Assembly (NCBI RefSeq): GCF_022539505.1
Contig: NC_061508.1
Span: 262,328,736 to 262,392,735 of the forward strand
Length of the DNA: 64,000 nt
Direction: 5' to 3'
From: Lolium rigidum
Lineage: Eukaryota > Streptophyta > Magnoliopsida > Poales > Poaceae
Below are positions 1 to 10,632 of the stretch, in pieces; within the stretch, counting starts at the first letter, position 1, and each line of letters begins with the position of its first letter. The notes beneath the pieces are model-generated. The model worked only from the letters and a program-made list of their open reading frames with translations, did no database searches and was not told the DNA's origin. The position numbers were made by a program, and so were the translations under genes.

Positions 1-3000
1 AATGTTGCACTAAATCAGAGTCAATTAAAATGAATTGGATGGAGTACATCACATGTTGTAAGATTGTAATTAACATTTGATCATGCCGATGCGTGGCTGC
101 TAAGCGCTAATAGGTGCTTCGAACTTGTGGCAAAATAATGCTTTATGGAATCACAAAGATAAAACATGCGTCATACATATAAGAGTAGTGCTTCAAACAT
201 GTGGCAAACTTGTTAAGCATGGAACAAAAGTTTCCTGGAAGAAAGAAAGTAGTGCTCAGCTACTTCGGGTGCCTCGCCACCAGTCCACCACGTCTTTCGC
301 CGGAGGCGCAGGCCACCAACCCGATCCTGACCGAGGCGGCTGGCACAGACAACGGTCATGTGCCAGCACAGAGGAGGAGGAGGGGCAGGGGACTGCAGCT
401 GTGCCCGTAAGCGCTGTGTGTGGCTGGATTTACTGCCGCCGGTGTGGCTTGCTGAAATTCTTCCTTTTTTATAAACAAAAACGTACGTAAACTGATCTAA
501 TAAGGAATACACCCAGCTGACTGATATCTAGCAAGCTATCTCCGCATCAATCAAGCCGGAGAGCTCCCTCGCGGTGTTGGTGGACGCGGCTTGCCTGCCC
601 CCAGCCTATGCGCCGATACGTGCGCCTGCTGTACCTCACGCGCATCATGCGCTTCTCCCCATTTTCCGTCCACACGCGTGATTTCTTGTTACTAAAAAAT
701 TTCGGGAATATGGTGATGTTGTCCTTAGTAGCCTCCTTTCCGCATATAGATCAGTCACCGGCGGCCGGCTCATCGACATGTCCTCGTGCTCAACATCTTC
801 TCTCTTCAAGGGTATGTGGTCAATACACGACCATGCTTTCCCTGTTGGTGTGGCTGACCCACTCGTCCTCGACGGTAACAACCACCTCGTGCTCCGGCCG
901 GCCTTCATAGGCGACGTAGCCGACGAGGCAATGGCTGCTCGCTAGAGAAAACCGTGGGCAAAGAATCTGTGCCTGCGCGTAGGTGTCGTTGCCGGAAGGA
1001 GATGTCGGTGGCGGGCCTGGCGGCCACTGATTCAACGTTTGTTCCGTTTTCTTCGCCGATTCTTGAGACTTCGCATGCATGTCATTCCTCATCCATATTG
1101 ACATCTTCTTCCGTGTCGTCCTTCATGGCTGCAACGATGCCTGTACCGATGATGCAAATACGTTGTCGCCCTCGACTGACGGCATGTTGCTCATCTCGAC
1201 GACGTTTTCCTTTTTCCAGTGGTGGTGACGGCCGTGAGTCCTTTCCGGAGAACGTGGTGGCAGACGGTGTGGTCGCGTCGCCGGAGTTCCATTACAAATT
1301 ATAAGCTAAGGGAGCACGAGAATAACTGCGTGTTCTTTTTTTTTCTGAGAAAAACTACGTTTTCGTATGTGAGTTCTGACACGAAAATGAGCAGCATGCC
1401 GTCAGAAGTTCCGGAAGATGAGCAGCATGTTCGTATGTGAGTACGTACTAAATCAAGGGATTCCGTATTTCTTTCAAACTGAAAGACACGAAGTCCAAAA
1501 CTTGATTCGCGGAAGCTCCGTCCGGACGGATGCCACGTACTGTGGGTGCACGGATGGGTGCACGGGCAGGGCACATGCAAGCGAGAGAATATCGAGTGCT
1601 ACAGCCACTATGTGTACTACCGATTCCGCACCAACCTGAACCATCAGATTTGTTTTAACGGTCAAGATCGAACGTGCCCTCTGACATTGGCACATATACA
1701 AATCAGACCTTGCTCTTTTCTGAATTCGTGGTACATGGTCCATCTTCGTCTTTATCCATCTGCTCACGAAATGAAACGGCCCCCAATCGCAGGGAGCTCA
1801 ACCCGCTGCCGGCCTGCCACCGCTTAGCACTGAGTTGGATCCTCTCCCACCCGTGAAAATGTAATGTATGGCTGTGCGCCTGTGCCTTTTCTTCAAGGCG
1901 CCGCCTCGCCTAGTCAAGCTCCCGGGCCGAACTCATAGGCTAAAGGGGATAAATAGCAACTTCAGGCATTTGTCGCTGAATAATTTCATCCGACAGAAAT
2001 ATTTTTGAAGAGAGCCGTCGGGCATGCGATCTGTGCCGGCAACCCAGTCTGACTACCAGCCAACGGATGGTAGAAAACTACAGATGGGTATCGTGCTTGG
2101 GAACATCCATGCCACCGATAGAAACAGGTCCGGCGCAAACAGCGGTGGAAGTGCTGCTTCTGAGAAACGCGGTGGCTGATCGAGCTCCGTGTCAGCGTCA
2201 AGTTGAGCTGTGGCTGCAACTTGTGTCAGAATGGTGGTCAATCGGATCCTGTGAGTGGGAGGGGAGATGAAAGTAAGGATCCCGTACCAGAATACAAAAA
2301 CACACAGGGCTTCATTGGCATATGTGCCATGGTGGGAGCTGATGGTGGAGTCATGTTTAATCCTCTCCCTCCAGTAAAAGTAGACGGTCCAGATTTTGCT
2401 GGAATCAAGTAGCACACAAGTGCCAAGTAGCACTAGATACTTTCTCACATGCAAGCCACGTCCGCGATGTTGTGTCTTGTGCGTGATCCGCCTTTTTTTT
2501 ACGAGGTAGCCTGCGTGATCTGCGTGAGCTGAGTCGATCGTTTTTTAAAAGTTTTCTGCGCAAGATTGTAATGGGCATGTGCGTGAACTTTGGGCCATAT
2601 TATTTTTCGCTAAACTTCGGCCCATGAACTTCGGCCCATGTGTGACACCAGGCAGTCACCTATTCCAATTTAATATACTACATAAGTTCTAGATAATATA
2701 TACATATTTCGAACTGGAAGAGAGCAGCTATCCCGATGCGGCAGAATGGACCAACGGAGTGTATTGGTGTGCTTCAAATTTCTGTAGATAAAATGCATAA
2801 GTTAAATGAGATGACAATGAGAGAACATTTGAAAAATCCTTTAAATCTTAGGAAACTATCTGTGACTTGCAGAAAAAAGGTAATGTTGGGTACCAGGTAT
2901 TTACTCCGTACCGAAAAGGATGTCGCGGACGGGGTGGAGGGAGTATTATAAGCAGGCAAGTGTATTTTTTATGTCAAATAGAAGAATAACATGGGTTTAA

Positions 3001-3766
3001 GACTCCAAATTCCTCTCCTATCTGTACATCAACTTACCACCGTCCCATTCCTCTAATACAGGTGCTTACCCTATTGTAAAAAAAGTGGAAGCTAAAAGAG
3101 CATGGGTAAGGTTTGATTGTAATAAAAGAAGAGGACATTCATCTAGGTTGATTTTTTTAGATAAACTTTACAATGAACATTTCTCTAAGAAAGGCAGAAT
3201 CGCTACTATGAGGGTTGACATAACCATATGTGCTAACCATGGAAGGATAACAGGCCAAGCTTCTGATGTCTAACTCCAGAATTTGAAGAGAAAATAGACA
3301 ACAAGAGAACATCTAGAACTGCCAAAAGAACGAACCAAACCTACACCAATGCCGTTTCATCATAAATTAAAGATAGTCCAGTGGTTGTAGTTCCGGTCAT
3401 GTGGGATCCAGTAAACGCGAACTATAGAAGATGACTCAAGTGGTTCAGAATATGGAAATGTGCAATAGGTGAACATAAGATCAATCTGAAAAATCAGAAA
3501 CATGACCTCATACAATTTACTTGGCACTTGCATAGACCATGGTAAAAAAAGTTCCTTGCAGCCACTTTACTTGGTGAAGTTTGCAGGAATGACAATGTTT
3601 GAAAATTGAAACGGGACAACACATCAATAAAGCTCAACCTAGGTGACTACTCTGTATGCTGTCATTTTAAACTTGCGAAACAAAAACCGAGAGGATTGAA
3701 TACATTACCAGCATATTACAATGTTGATTTTGTATGACAAGTGCACTTCAAAGCTGCTGGAACTAG
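1..3766. other. Intergenic sequence without a supported gene
   Basis: Several short open frames lie here on both strands, but none carries a domain, repeat or splice structure I recognise, and all are under about 135 codons. Base composition shifts from mixed and GC-rich (about 250-1300) to AT-rich (after 2640). Small local repeats occur, for example AACTTCGGCCCATG twice near 2613-2641. It could hold decayed host exons or old transposons; the sequence alone does not decide. Confidence 0.5.
2902..2945. repeat. Possible Stowaway-like MITE remnant
   Basis: A short stretch starts TACTCCGTACC and ends with the inverted counterpart GGAGGGAGTA, with TA at both edges. This resembles the CTCCCTCCGT termini and TA target of grass Stowaway (Tc1/mariner) MITEs. 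The 44-bp length means almost all of the interior would be lost, so chance is a real alternative. Confidence 0.25.
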
Positions 3767-3836
3767 CATATGTTCTGGGACTGCACATTTGCACAAAACT
3801 GCTGGAACTCAATCATACCAGATAAAGAAAGAGGTT
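3767..3836 (+). pseudogene. LINE reverse-transcriptase zinc-finger remnant (zf-RVT-like)
   Basis: The plus frame at 3767 reads HMFWDCTFAQNCWNSIIP, which matches the H-x-F-x-x-C-x-F-A-x-x-C-W pattern found near the C-terminus of plant non-LTR retrotransposon RT proteins (zf-RVT). A stop codon sits just upstream (3764-3766), and the frame is cut by the CACTA terminus at 3837. Only about 23 codons remain, so this is a similarity call by eye. Its value is that it marks the sequence into which the CACTA element inserted. Confidence 0.35.
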
Positions 3837-3867
3837 CAGTAGTGGAAAACATGGCTTTCGTGGGAGC

Positions 3868-4136
3868 CTTTTGTCGCGGGCGAAACTGCACCCGCGACAA
3901 ATGGCGTGGCCACGTCGCCCCGAAACCCTTTGGAGCGGGCCGGGCCTTTTGTCGCGCCCTTGTCGCGGGTCGTAATACAACCCGCGACAAACCTCAGACC
4001 CCTTTTGTCGCGGGTTGTATTACGACCCGCGACAAAAGGGCGCGACAAAAGGCCCGGCCCGCTCTAAAGGGTTTCGGGGCGACGTGGCCACGCCATTTGT
4101 CGCGGGTGCAGTTTCGCCCGCGACCGCGACAAAAGG
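3868..4136. repeat. Giant nested palindrome, CACTA subterminal repeats (TTTTGTCGCGGG family)
   Basis: Bases 3868-3991 are nearly the exact reverse complement of 4001-4136, around a centre near 3996. Each arm itself contains shorter palindromes of the form TTGTCGCGGG...CCCGCGACAA. The arms differ by a few indels, such as GACCGCGAC at the right end. In En/Spm elements such subterminal repeats bind the TnpA-type protein. The whole could fold into a very stable cruciform. Confidence 0.9.
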
Positions 4137-4144
4137 GCCATGGC

Positions 4145-4152
4145 TATATATA
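4145..4152 (+). promoter_or_regulatory. TATA box of the CACTA transposase
   Basis: TATATATA lies nine bases after the palindrome and about 255 bases before the transposase frame, where the transposase promoter of a CACTA element is expected. Confidence 0.45.
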
Positions 4153-4405
4153 CACACAGCCAGCCCCCCCACCTCCCTTCATTTTTTTCCTTGGTGGTGA
4201 AAGGTGGGGGTTACGCTACCTCTTTTTTTTCTTCATGTGCACAAGAGGTGTTTGATGAAATGTTTGTGAGGGATGTCACTTGATTTTATTTGATAAGATT
4301 TCTTCTTATTTTGATCCTAAAAGGTTAGCAACTATTTTCTCGTATACATAATTCGTACAATACTAATTTTAGTAAGGTGATTGCATCTGATACATAATTG
4401 TACTT

Positions 4406-7400
4406 ATGATGCAGATGAGTCATCCATGGATGTACGGTAACCGATGTGCTCCCGCTTTCAGAGAGGGCGTGAATTCTTTCCTGCTTGTGGCCAAGGCCAA
4501 CAAGTCGAAGCAAGGTTTTATGTTCTGCCCATGTCTGAAATGTAAGAACGAGAAGGATTACTCTTGCTCAAGAGACATTAAGAATCACCTGCTTCGGTTT
4601 GGATTCATGTCCAGCTATAATGTTTGGACCAAGCACGGAGAAGAAGGGGTTATGATGGAAGACGGCGATGAAGATGAAGATAACGATGACCAGTACCGAT
4701 CTATGTTCTCTGAATGCGATGATACCGCAATGGAAGACAATGAAGAAGAAGGAGGTGAAGACATGCACCAGATGATCCTGTTGATGATGATCTTCGTCGG
4801 ACCATTTCTGATGCAAGAAGAGACTGTGGCACGGATAAGGAGAGGTTGCAGTTTGACAAGATGTTAGAGGACCACCACAAATTGTTTTACCCAGGTTGTG
4901 AAGATGGGCAGAGAAAACTAGGTAGCATATTGGAATTGCTGAAATGGAAGACAGAGGTCGGTGTGACTGACTCGGGATTTGAAAAATTGATGATAATATT
5001 AAAGAAGTTGTTTCCAAGAAATAACGAATTGCCCGTCAGTACGTATGAAGCAAAGAAGCTTGTCTGCCCTCTAGGATTAGATGTGCAGAAGATACATGCA
5101 TGCATTAATGACTGTATCCTCTACCGCGGTGAGAAGTACGAGAATTTGAATAAATGCCCGATATGCGATGCATTGCGGTATAAGATCAGAAAAGATGACC
5201 CTGGTGATGTTGAGGGCGAGCCACTCAGGAAGAGGGTTCCTGCGAAGGTTATGTGGTATGCTCCCATAATACCACGGTTGAAACGTTTGTTCAGAAACAA
5301 AGAGCATGCCAAGTTGTTGCGATGGCACATGGAAGAACGTAAGAAAGACGCAATGTTGAGGCACCCCGCTGATGGTCGGCAGTGGAGAAACATCGGGAGA
5401 GAGTTCCCGGATTTTGCAGGTGAGGCAAGAAACTTATGGTTTGGTCTAAGTACAGATGGCATGAATCCTTTTGGGGAGCAGAGCTACAGTCACATCACCT
5501 GGACCGTGACTCTATGTATCTACAACCTTCCTCCTTGGTTGTGCATGAAGCGGAAGTTCATTATGATGCCCATGCTTATCCAAGGCCCAAAGCAACCCGG
5601 CAACGACATTGATGTGTACCTAAGGCCATTAGTTGATGAACTTTTGGAGTTGTGGGCCAAACCAGGTGTACGTGTGTGGGATGAGCACACGAGCAAGAAT
5701 TTGACCTACGAGCGTTGCTATTCGTAACCATCAATGATTGGCCTGCTCTTAGTAACATTTCAGAACAGACGAACAAAGGATACAATGCATGCACACACTG
5801 TTTAGATGAGACTGAAAGTAAATATTTGGGGAAAAGCAGAAAAGTTGTGTACCCGTACAATCGTCGTTTCCTTCCACGCAAGCATCCCTTAAGGAAAAAA
5901 GGCAAGCATTTCGCTGGCGAGGCAGACCACCATCCGAAGCCTGTCCCCCGTAGTGGTGCTGATATATTTGACATGGTCAAGGATTTAAATGTTATCTTTG
6001 GAAAGGGTCCAGGCAGTCGACCTGTTCCGAAAGACGCTGACGGACACGCGCCCATGTGGAAGAAGAAATCTATTTTTTTGGGAGCTAGAATATTGGAAAG
6101 TCCTAGAAGTCCGCTCTGCAATCGACGTGATGCACCTGACCAAGGATCTTTGTGTGAATATTCTAGGTTTTCTGGGCGTGTGTGGGAAGACAAAAGATAC
6201 AACAGAAGCACGGGAGGATCAGGAACGTCATAAATGACGAAACGACAATCATTCAGGGCAGTTTGAAGGGCCTGCCAGCTACGCTCTTACCAAACAAGAG
6301 AAGGAGATATTTCTTGAAGCCCTATTCAGTATCAAGATTCCGTCTGGTTTCTCGTCGAATATAAAGGGAATAGTAAATATGAAGGAGAAAAAAATTCTAG
6401 AACCTAAAGTCCCATGACTGCCACGTGCTTATGACACAATTGATTCCGGTTGCATTGAGGGGACTTCTACCAGAAAATGTTCGACTAGCCATTGTGAAGA
6501 TATGTGCATTCCTCAACGCAATTTCTCAGAAGGTAATGGACCCAGAAACTTTTTCAGGATTACATGAAGATGTGGTCGAATGTCTTGTCAGCTTCGAGTT
6601 GTTGTTCGCACCATCCTTCTTCAATATTATGACGCACCTCCTCGTTCAGCTAGTTCAAGAGATTAGAATTCTTGGTCCTGTATTTCTACACAATATGTTC
6701 CCCTTCGAGAGGTTCATGGGAGTCTTAAAGAAATATGTTCATAACCGAGCCAAGCCGGAAGGAAGTATCTCAAAGGGCTACGGAACTGAGGAGGTCATTG
6801 AGTTTTGTGTTGAATTTCTTCCTGGCCTTAAGCCGATTGGTGTTCCTGAATCTTGGTATGAGGGGAGGCTGACTGGAAAAGGCACACTAGGAAGGAAAGC
6901 AACGGTGTGCAGGGACAAGATTTCTTTCAATCAAGCACACTACACAGTTCTATACAATTCCATCTTGGTGGCTCCGTACATCGAGAAACACAAGAATGTT
7001 TTATGAGAAATAAACCCGGGCCAGCCCGTGTCCTTGATTACACGTCAACACATGAATACCTTCGGTAGTTGGTTGCAAAGACATCTCATGAGTGACCCAA
7101 CTGTTGTAGAGCAGCTGTACTTGTTGGCCAGGTTACCATCTTCAAACATATGTACATTCCAAGGGTACGAGATAAATGGGAATACATTTTACACGATCGA
7201 CCAAGATAAAAAGAGCACCAACCAAAACAGTGGTATCCTCTTTGATGCAAAAGACGAGAATGGGCAGACCACCACATATTATGGATACATAGAGGAGATA
7301 TGGGAACTTGACTATGGACCACTTTTAAGGTCCCTTTGTTTCGGTGCAAATGGGTGAAGCTCAGCGGTGTACAGGTAGACGATAAGTACGGTATGACAAT

Positions 7401-7716
7401 AGTGGATCCCAACAATCTTGCGTACATGGACGAGCCATTCATCCTAGCCAACGAGGTGGCTCAAGTTTTCTACGTGAAGGACATGTCTAGCAAATCGAGA
7501 AAAACAAATCAACAAAAGAATACATCAACCGAGGAGCCAAAGCGCCACATAGTTCTTTCGGGGAAAAGAAACATCGTGGGAGTGGATGACAAGACAGATG
7601 TCAGAAGATTATAATAAGTTTAAAGAAATTCCGCCCTTCACGGTAAAAATTGACCCAAGCATCTTGCTAATTGATGAAGATTCTCCATGTCTACGGCGTA
7701 GAAGATCACAACAGTA
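4406..7716 (+). pseudogene. TNP2-type CACTA transposase, frameshifted
   Basis: This is the transposase of a CACTA element, which cuts and rejoins DNA at the termini in the nucleus. Domains in order: transposase-associated N-terminal domain (about 4424-4640; WMYGNR, CPCLKC, HLLRFGF); acidic linker (4650-4790); Transposase_21/TNP2 core (about 5120-6210; NKCPICDALRYK, LSTDGMNPF, CTHCLDET); DUF4218 (about 6430-6830; FERFMGVLKKYVHNRAKPEGSI); DUF4216 (about 7110-7490; GYIEEIWELDYG, CKWVKLSGV). A typical C-terminal tail, KEIPPFTVKIDPS, ends at a stop at 7714-7716. Frame changes occur near 4850, 5720, 6070, 6235-6420, 7340 and 7612, and an in-frame TGA lies at 7004-7006. The segment just before the first ATG ends in TGATGCAG, so a 5' intron is possible. 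It cannot make a full protein. The family call is firm; start and exon structure are not. Confidence 0.9.
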
Positions 7717-8100
7717 GATGGTGATGTAATAATGTATTCTTCATATATAGTTCCCAAGACAATCTCTACATTTATGTAATAATGAGAACCCTTTCCCCAA
7801 CACTGTTAGAAGAGATGGAGTCTTTCACGGGCTTGCAGGAAAAAAATTCCGAGGCGCAACTTCCGAAGATGCCGTAGGGCGTGTGCACCAATGACATCTT
7901 CGAGAAGCTGCGCCACGGGAGATTTCCCAACACTTTCCTCCATCCATGGGGATGAAACTCTCCCTACCTGCTTTCCAAGGCGCATCGATGCTCCTTTTAT
8001 AGGCATGCGCCGCTTCTACTTTGTCTTGTTCCTTCGATAGGGCGTCGTGCGCTACATGCTTTATCTCATCGAGCAGTGCGTCCACCCACGCGTCCTCATC
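7717..8100 (-). other. Spacer with minus-strand promoter-like sequence
   Basis: This segment follows the transposase. On the minus strand CTATAAAAG (7994-8002) is a good TATA box, with an open frame of about 86 codons across 7825-8085 that I do not recognise. It may be the leader of a minus-strand transposon gene truncated at about 7806. The boundary between the first CACTA and the next one must lie in or near this stretch. Confidence 0.35.
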
Positions 8101-8110
8101 CTACCGACAG

Positions 8111-8214
8111 CTTTAGTCCTGGTTGCACCCACCAACCGTGACTAAAGGTTACCAACACATCCTCATCATGCCGACAGCTTTAGTCCCGATTGCATCCACC
8201 AGCCGGGACTAATG
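8111..8214. repeat. CACTA subterminal hairpins (TTTAGTCC family)
   Basis: Two imperfect palindromes of the form CTTTAGTCC...GGACTAAAGG lie at 8111-8148 and 8178-8214. They are embedded in a direct repeat of about 67 bp (GCCGACAGCTTTAGTCC). This TTTAGTCCCGG motif is typical of subterminal regions in grass CACTA elements and differs from the TTTTGTCGCGGG family at 3.9 kb, so this is a separate element. Confidence 0.8.
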
Positions 8215-8268
8215 GTTGCCCGCCTATTTTTTTCCCGCGCTTTCCACCGCTTCCCGCCATTTCTTCAC

Positions 8269-8276
8269 TATATATA
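8269..8276 (+). promoter_or_regulatory. TATA box upstream of the split CACTA-borne ORF
   Basis: TATATATA lies 55 bases after the second hairpin and about 65 bases before the Gypsy insertion point. With the insertion removed, the next ATG is the one now at 24531, roughly 75 bases downstream of this box. Confidence 0.5.
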
Positions 8277-8336
8277 TGTAGGCTTGGTCTCCATTTACAT
8301 ATCACATCTAGACTCATATCTGCAAACCTCATCACC

Positions 8337-8341
8337 CTCTC
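8337..8341. repeat. Target-site duplication CTCTC (left)
   Basis: The five bases match 24524-24528 exactly and flank the Gypsy element at 8342-24523. Confidence 0.85.
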
Positions 8342-9125
8342 TGCTGTCTACTGTTGGCTTCTTTTCCTGTAGACAGTGTTGGGCCTCCAAGAGCAGAGGT
8401 TTCTAGAACAGCAGCAAGTTTTCCCTTAAGTGAATCACCCAAGGTTTATCGAACTCAGGGAGGAAGAGGTCAAAGATATCCCTCTCAAGCAACCCTGCAA
8501 TCACGATACAAGAAGTCTCTTGTGTCCCCAACACACCCAATACAATTGTCAGATGTATAGGTGCACTACTTTGGCGAAGAGATAGTGAAATACAAGTAAT
8601 ATGGATGAATATGAGTGGTAATAACAATCTGAAATAAATATGGCAGCAAGCAAACATGTAGCAGAACAGTGAATAAACGGAGATTCGATGTTTGGAAACA
8701 AGGCCTTGGGATCATACTTTCACTAGTGGACACTCTCAACATTGCAATCATAAAGGAATATAAATAAGCACTTCACTATGCTATTCTGAATTACTCTCTG
8801 GTAAGATAACGAACACTAATTCATCATGTAGGCAAACCTTAAAGATGTATTCCCAAGTACTAATAAACACCCCACGCCGTCACTCGTGAGCATTCATAGG
8901 AGGTACTAACACACCACAATTTCATAGGGACATCCAACTCAAATCATAACCCAAGTGAACAAGTATTCCGTGAAATATAGCCTAAGAGACCCACACGGTG
9001 CACACACTGTCACCTTTACACACGTGGGACAAGGAGTCTCCGGAGATCACATAAGTAAAATCCACTTGAATAGCATAACGACATCTAGATTACAAAGCTC
9101 ATCATATGGATCTCAATCATGTAAG

Positions 9126-9130
9126 GCAGC
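9126..9130. repeat. Target-site duplication GCAGC (left)
   Basis: Matches 18692-18696 and occurs once in the empty site at 23859-23863 in the sister LTR. Confidence 0.95.
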
Positions 9131-9673
9131 TGTCGAGGGTACTCCTCGCCAATGCCCTCCGATAGGGGCTTAGGGTTGATGGAATCCTGCAAGCTGACAC
9201 GAGACATCGGTTCACAGACAAGCGGGGAGAGCGATTTACCCAGGTTCGGGGCCCTCGATGAGGTAAAACCCTTACGTCCCCGCCTCGTCCGTTCTTGATT
9301 ATGATGACAATGGGTTACAATGGGGTGCCGAATAGTTCGGCTGAGATCTCGACGAGATTTCTATCGCTAGGGTTACCTAGCTCTAAGCTTTTGCTGGCTA
9401 AGATCGCTAAGATTGTTCGTGTCCCTCGGTAGCCCCTCTCCTGGCCTTTATATAGGAGGCAAGGTCTCAAGGGTCCTAACCGAGTACGACTAGGTTTACA
9501 GTACTTTTAGATCTAATCTTTCCTTGTTGGCCGCTTCCTTGTCTTGCCCGCCAAGGTTTCCTCCGGTGCGCTGTCCAGGTGGCCCATCTAGCCTTCGGGT
9601 GTCTTCATGGGCCTCCAATTAGTCAATACAGGATAGGGCAACGTTGGTTACTCGAAGGGTAGTGCCCACGTCA
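9131..9673 (-). repeat. 3' LTR of the Tat-like element
   Basis: 543 bp from TGTCGAGGG to CCCACGTCA, near-identical to 18149-18691. It contains CTTTATATAGG near 9446-9456, which in minus orientation reads as a TATA box (CCTATATAAAG). Confidence 0.93.
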
Positions 9674-9685
9674 GTAGCCCCCGAG
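9674..9685 (-). promoter_or_regulatory. Polypurine tract of the Tat-like element
   Basis: On the minus strand CTCGGGGGCTAC directly precedes the LTR start TGACGTGGGC. This is the place and composition of a plus-strand primer tract. Confidence 0.6.
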
Positions 9686-9752
9686 TTTCTAGCCGAAGAT
9701 AGTTCGGGTAGAGACTAATGCATGTCTTCTCCTGATGTTCTTTTCCTTCATT

Positions 9753-10201
9753 TTATCGGGTGCGCGTCAGCGCTCCCGATGGGAGTAGCCCCCAAGTCTA
9801 GGTACGGATGCTTGTAATCCGTGCGTAGACTCAAGTTGTACCACTCGGATATTCTTCTCTGCCGAAGTTTTTCACAGGTCTTCATAGGTCAATCGATATA
9901 TTTTCTTTGTGCAAAGGATAATGAGTAACGTGCCCAACTTTTGTTGGTTAACTGCCGATGGCAAAACAACGTTACCCTACGCAGAATCAAGTCCCCGAGC
10001 ATGATCCTGGAGTGCAAAAAACTTCTATCGGGTGTGCATCATGCGCTCCCGATGGGAGCGTAGCCCCCGAGCGTCTGGGTGCTTGTAACCGTGTGCAGAC
10101 TCAAACCTTCTTCCTTCGACTGCTCATTCTGTCGAGTCTTCATTTTATCGGATGCGCGTCAGCGCTCCCGATGGGAGTAGCCCCCGAGTGTAGGTACGGA
10201 T
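9753..10201. repeat. Three dispersed 60-bp repeats with GCTCCCGATGGGAG core
   Basis: Copies at 9753-9810, about 10026-10090 and 10145-10201 share TCGGxTGxGCxTCA, then GCTCCCGATGGGAG, then TAGCCCCCGAG. Each contains the palindrome CTCCCGATGGGAG. A partial core recurs near 13381-13396. They lie between the antisense gene promoter and the 3' LTR. The purine-rich complement of TAGCCCCCGAG resembles the polypurine tract itself, so these may be tract-derived duplications. Confidence 0.7.
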
Positions 10202-10632
10202 GTCTGCAGCCGGGCGTAGACTCAAGTCCTTCATCCGATAACCTTTCATTTCTCCTTCGAATGCCTCAGGGTTTTTTTTATGACGTCATTGTTGACGTGT
10301 AACTGCTGTGGGCTGATTGACAGGACTTGACCTGACGGGCCCACCCTAACTCTGCGCGGGCAGTTTTTAGGGCTTGATCATTGCACGCGTGGTGACCGAG
10401 GTGCCTCCTCGATTTTCGCACAACGTGGACATAGTGGGCCGCCGGTTCCTCCCCTCCTTCAAGCGCCACGTGCTTACTTAGCTCTTAACTTCTCCTCAAA
10501 AATCTCCCAAGGGCGAAAAATTCCTAATCTCCTCCACGGTTCCCGCAGAATCTCCTCATTCTTCCCCTTCTTCCTTCCTTCTCCGTTGTCGCGCCGCCAC
10601 CGCAACTTTTCCAATATTCCTCAGATCTCACA

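Larger units (their letters stand above)
3837..7800 (+). mobile_element. CACTA (En/Spm) DNA transposon, 5' end plus transposase, 3' end not found
   Basis: The left terminus reads CAGTAGTGGAAAAC at 3837-3850, close to the CACTAGTGGAAAAC-type terminus of grass CACTA elements. It is followed by GC-rich subterminal inverted repeats, a TATA box and a plus-strand TNP2-type transposase reading frame. I could not find the inverted copy (GTTTTCCACT...) that should close the element before 8100, so the right boundary is approximate. The element is non-functional: its transposase has several frameshifts and a stop. It sits inside a LINE-like fragment. Confidence 0.7.

Noticed and set aside
125..2454. 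Several open frames of 60-133 codons as host genes
   Set aside because: No start context, splice pattern or domain supports any of them, frames overlap on both strands, and their lengths are expected by chance.
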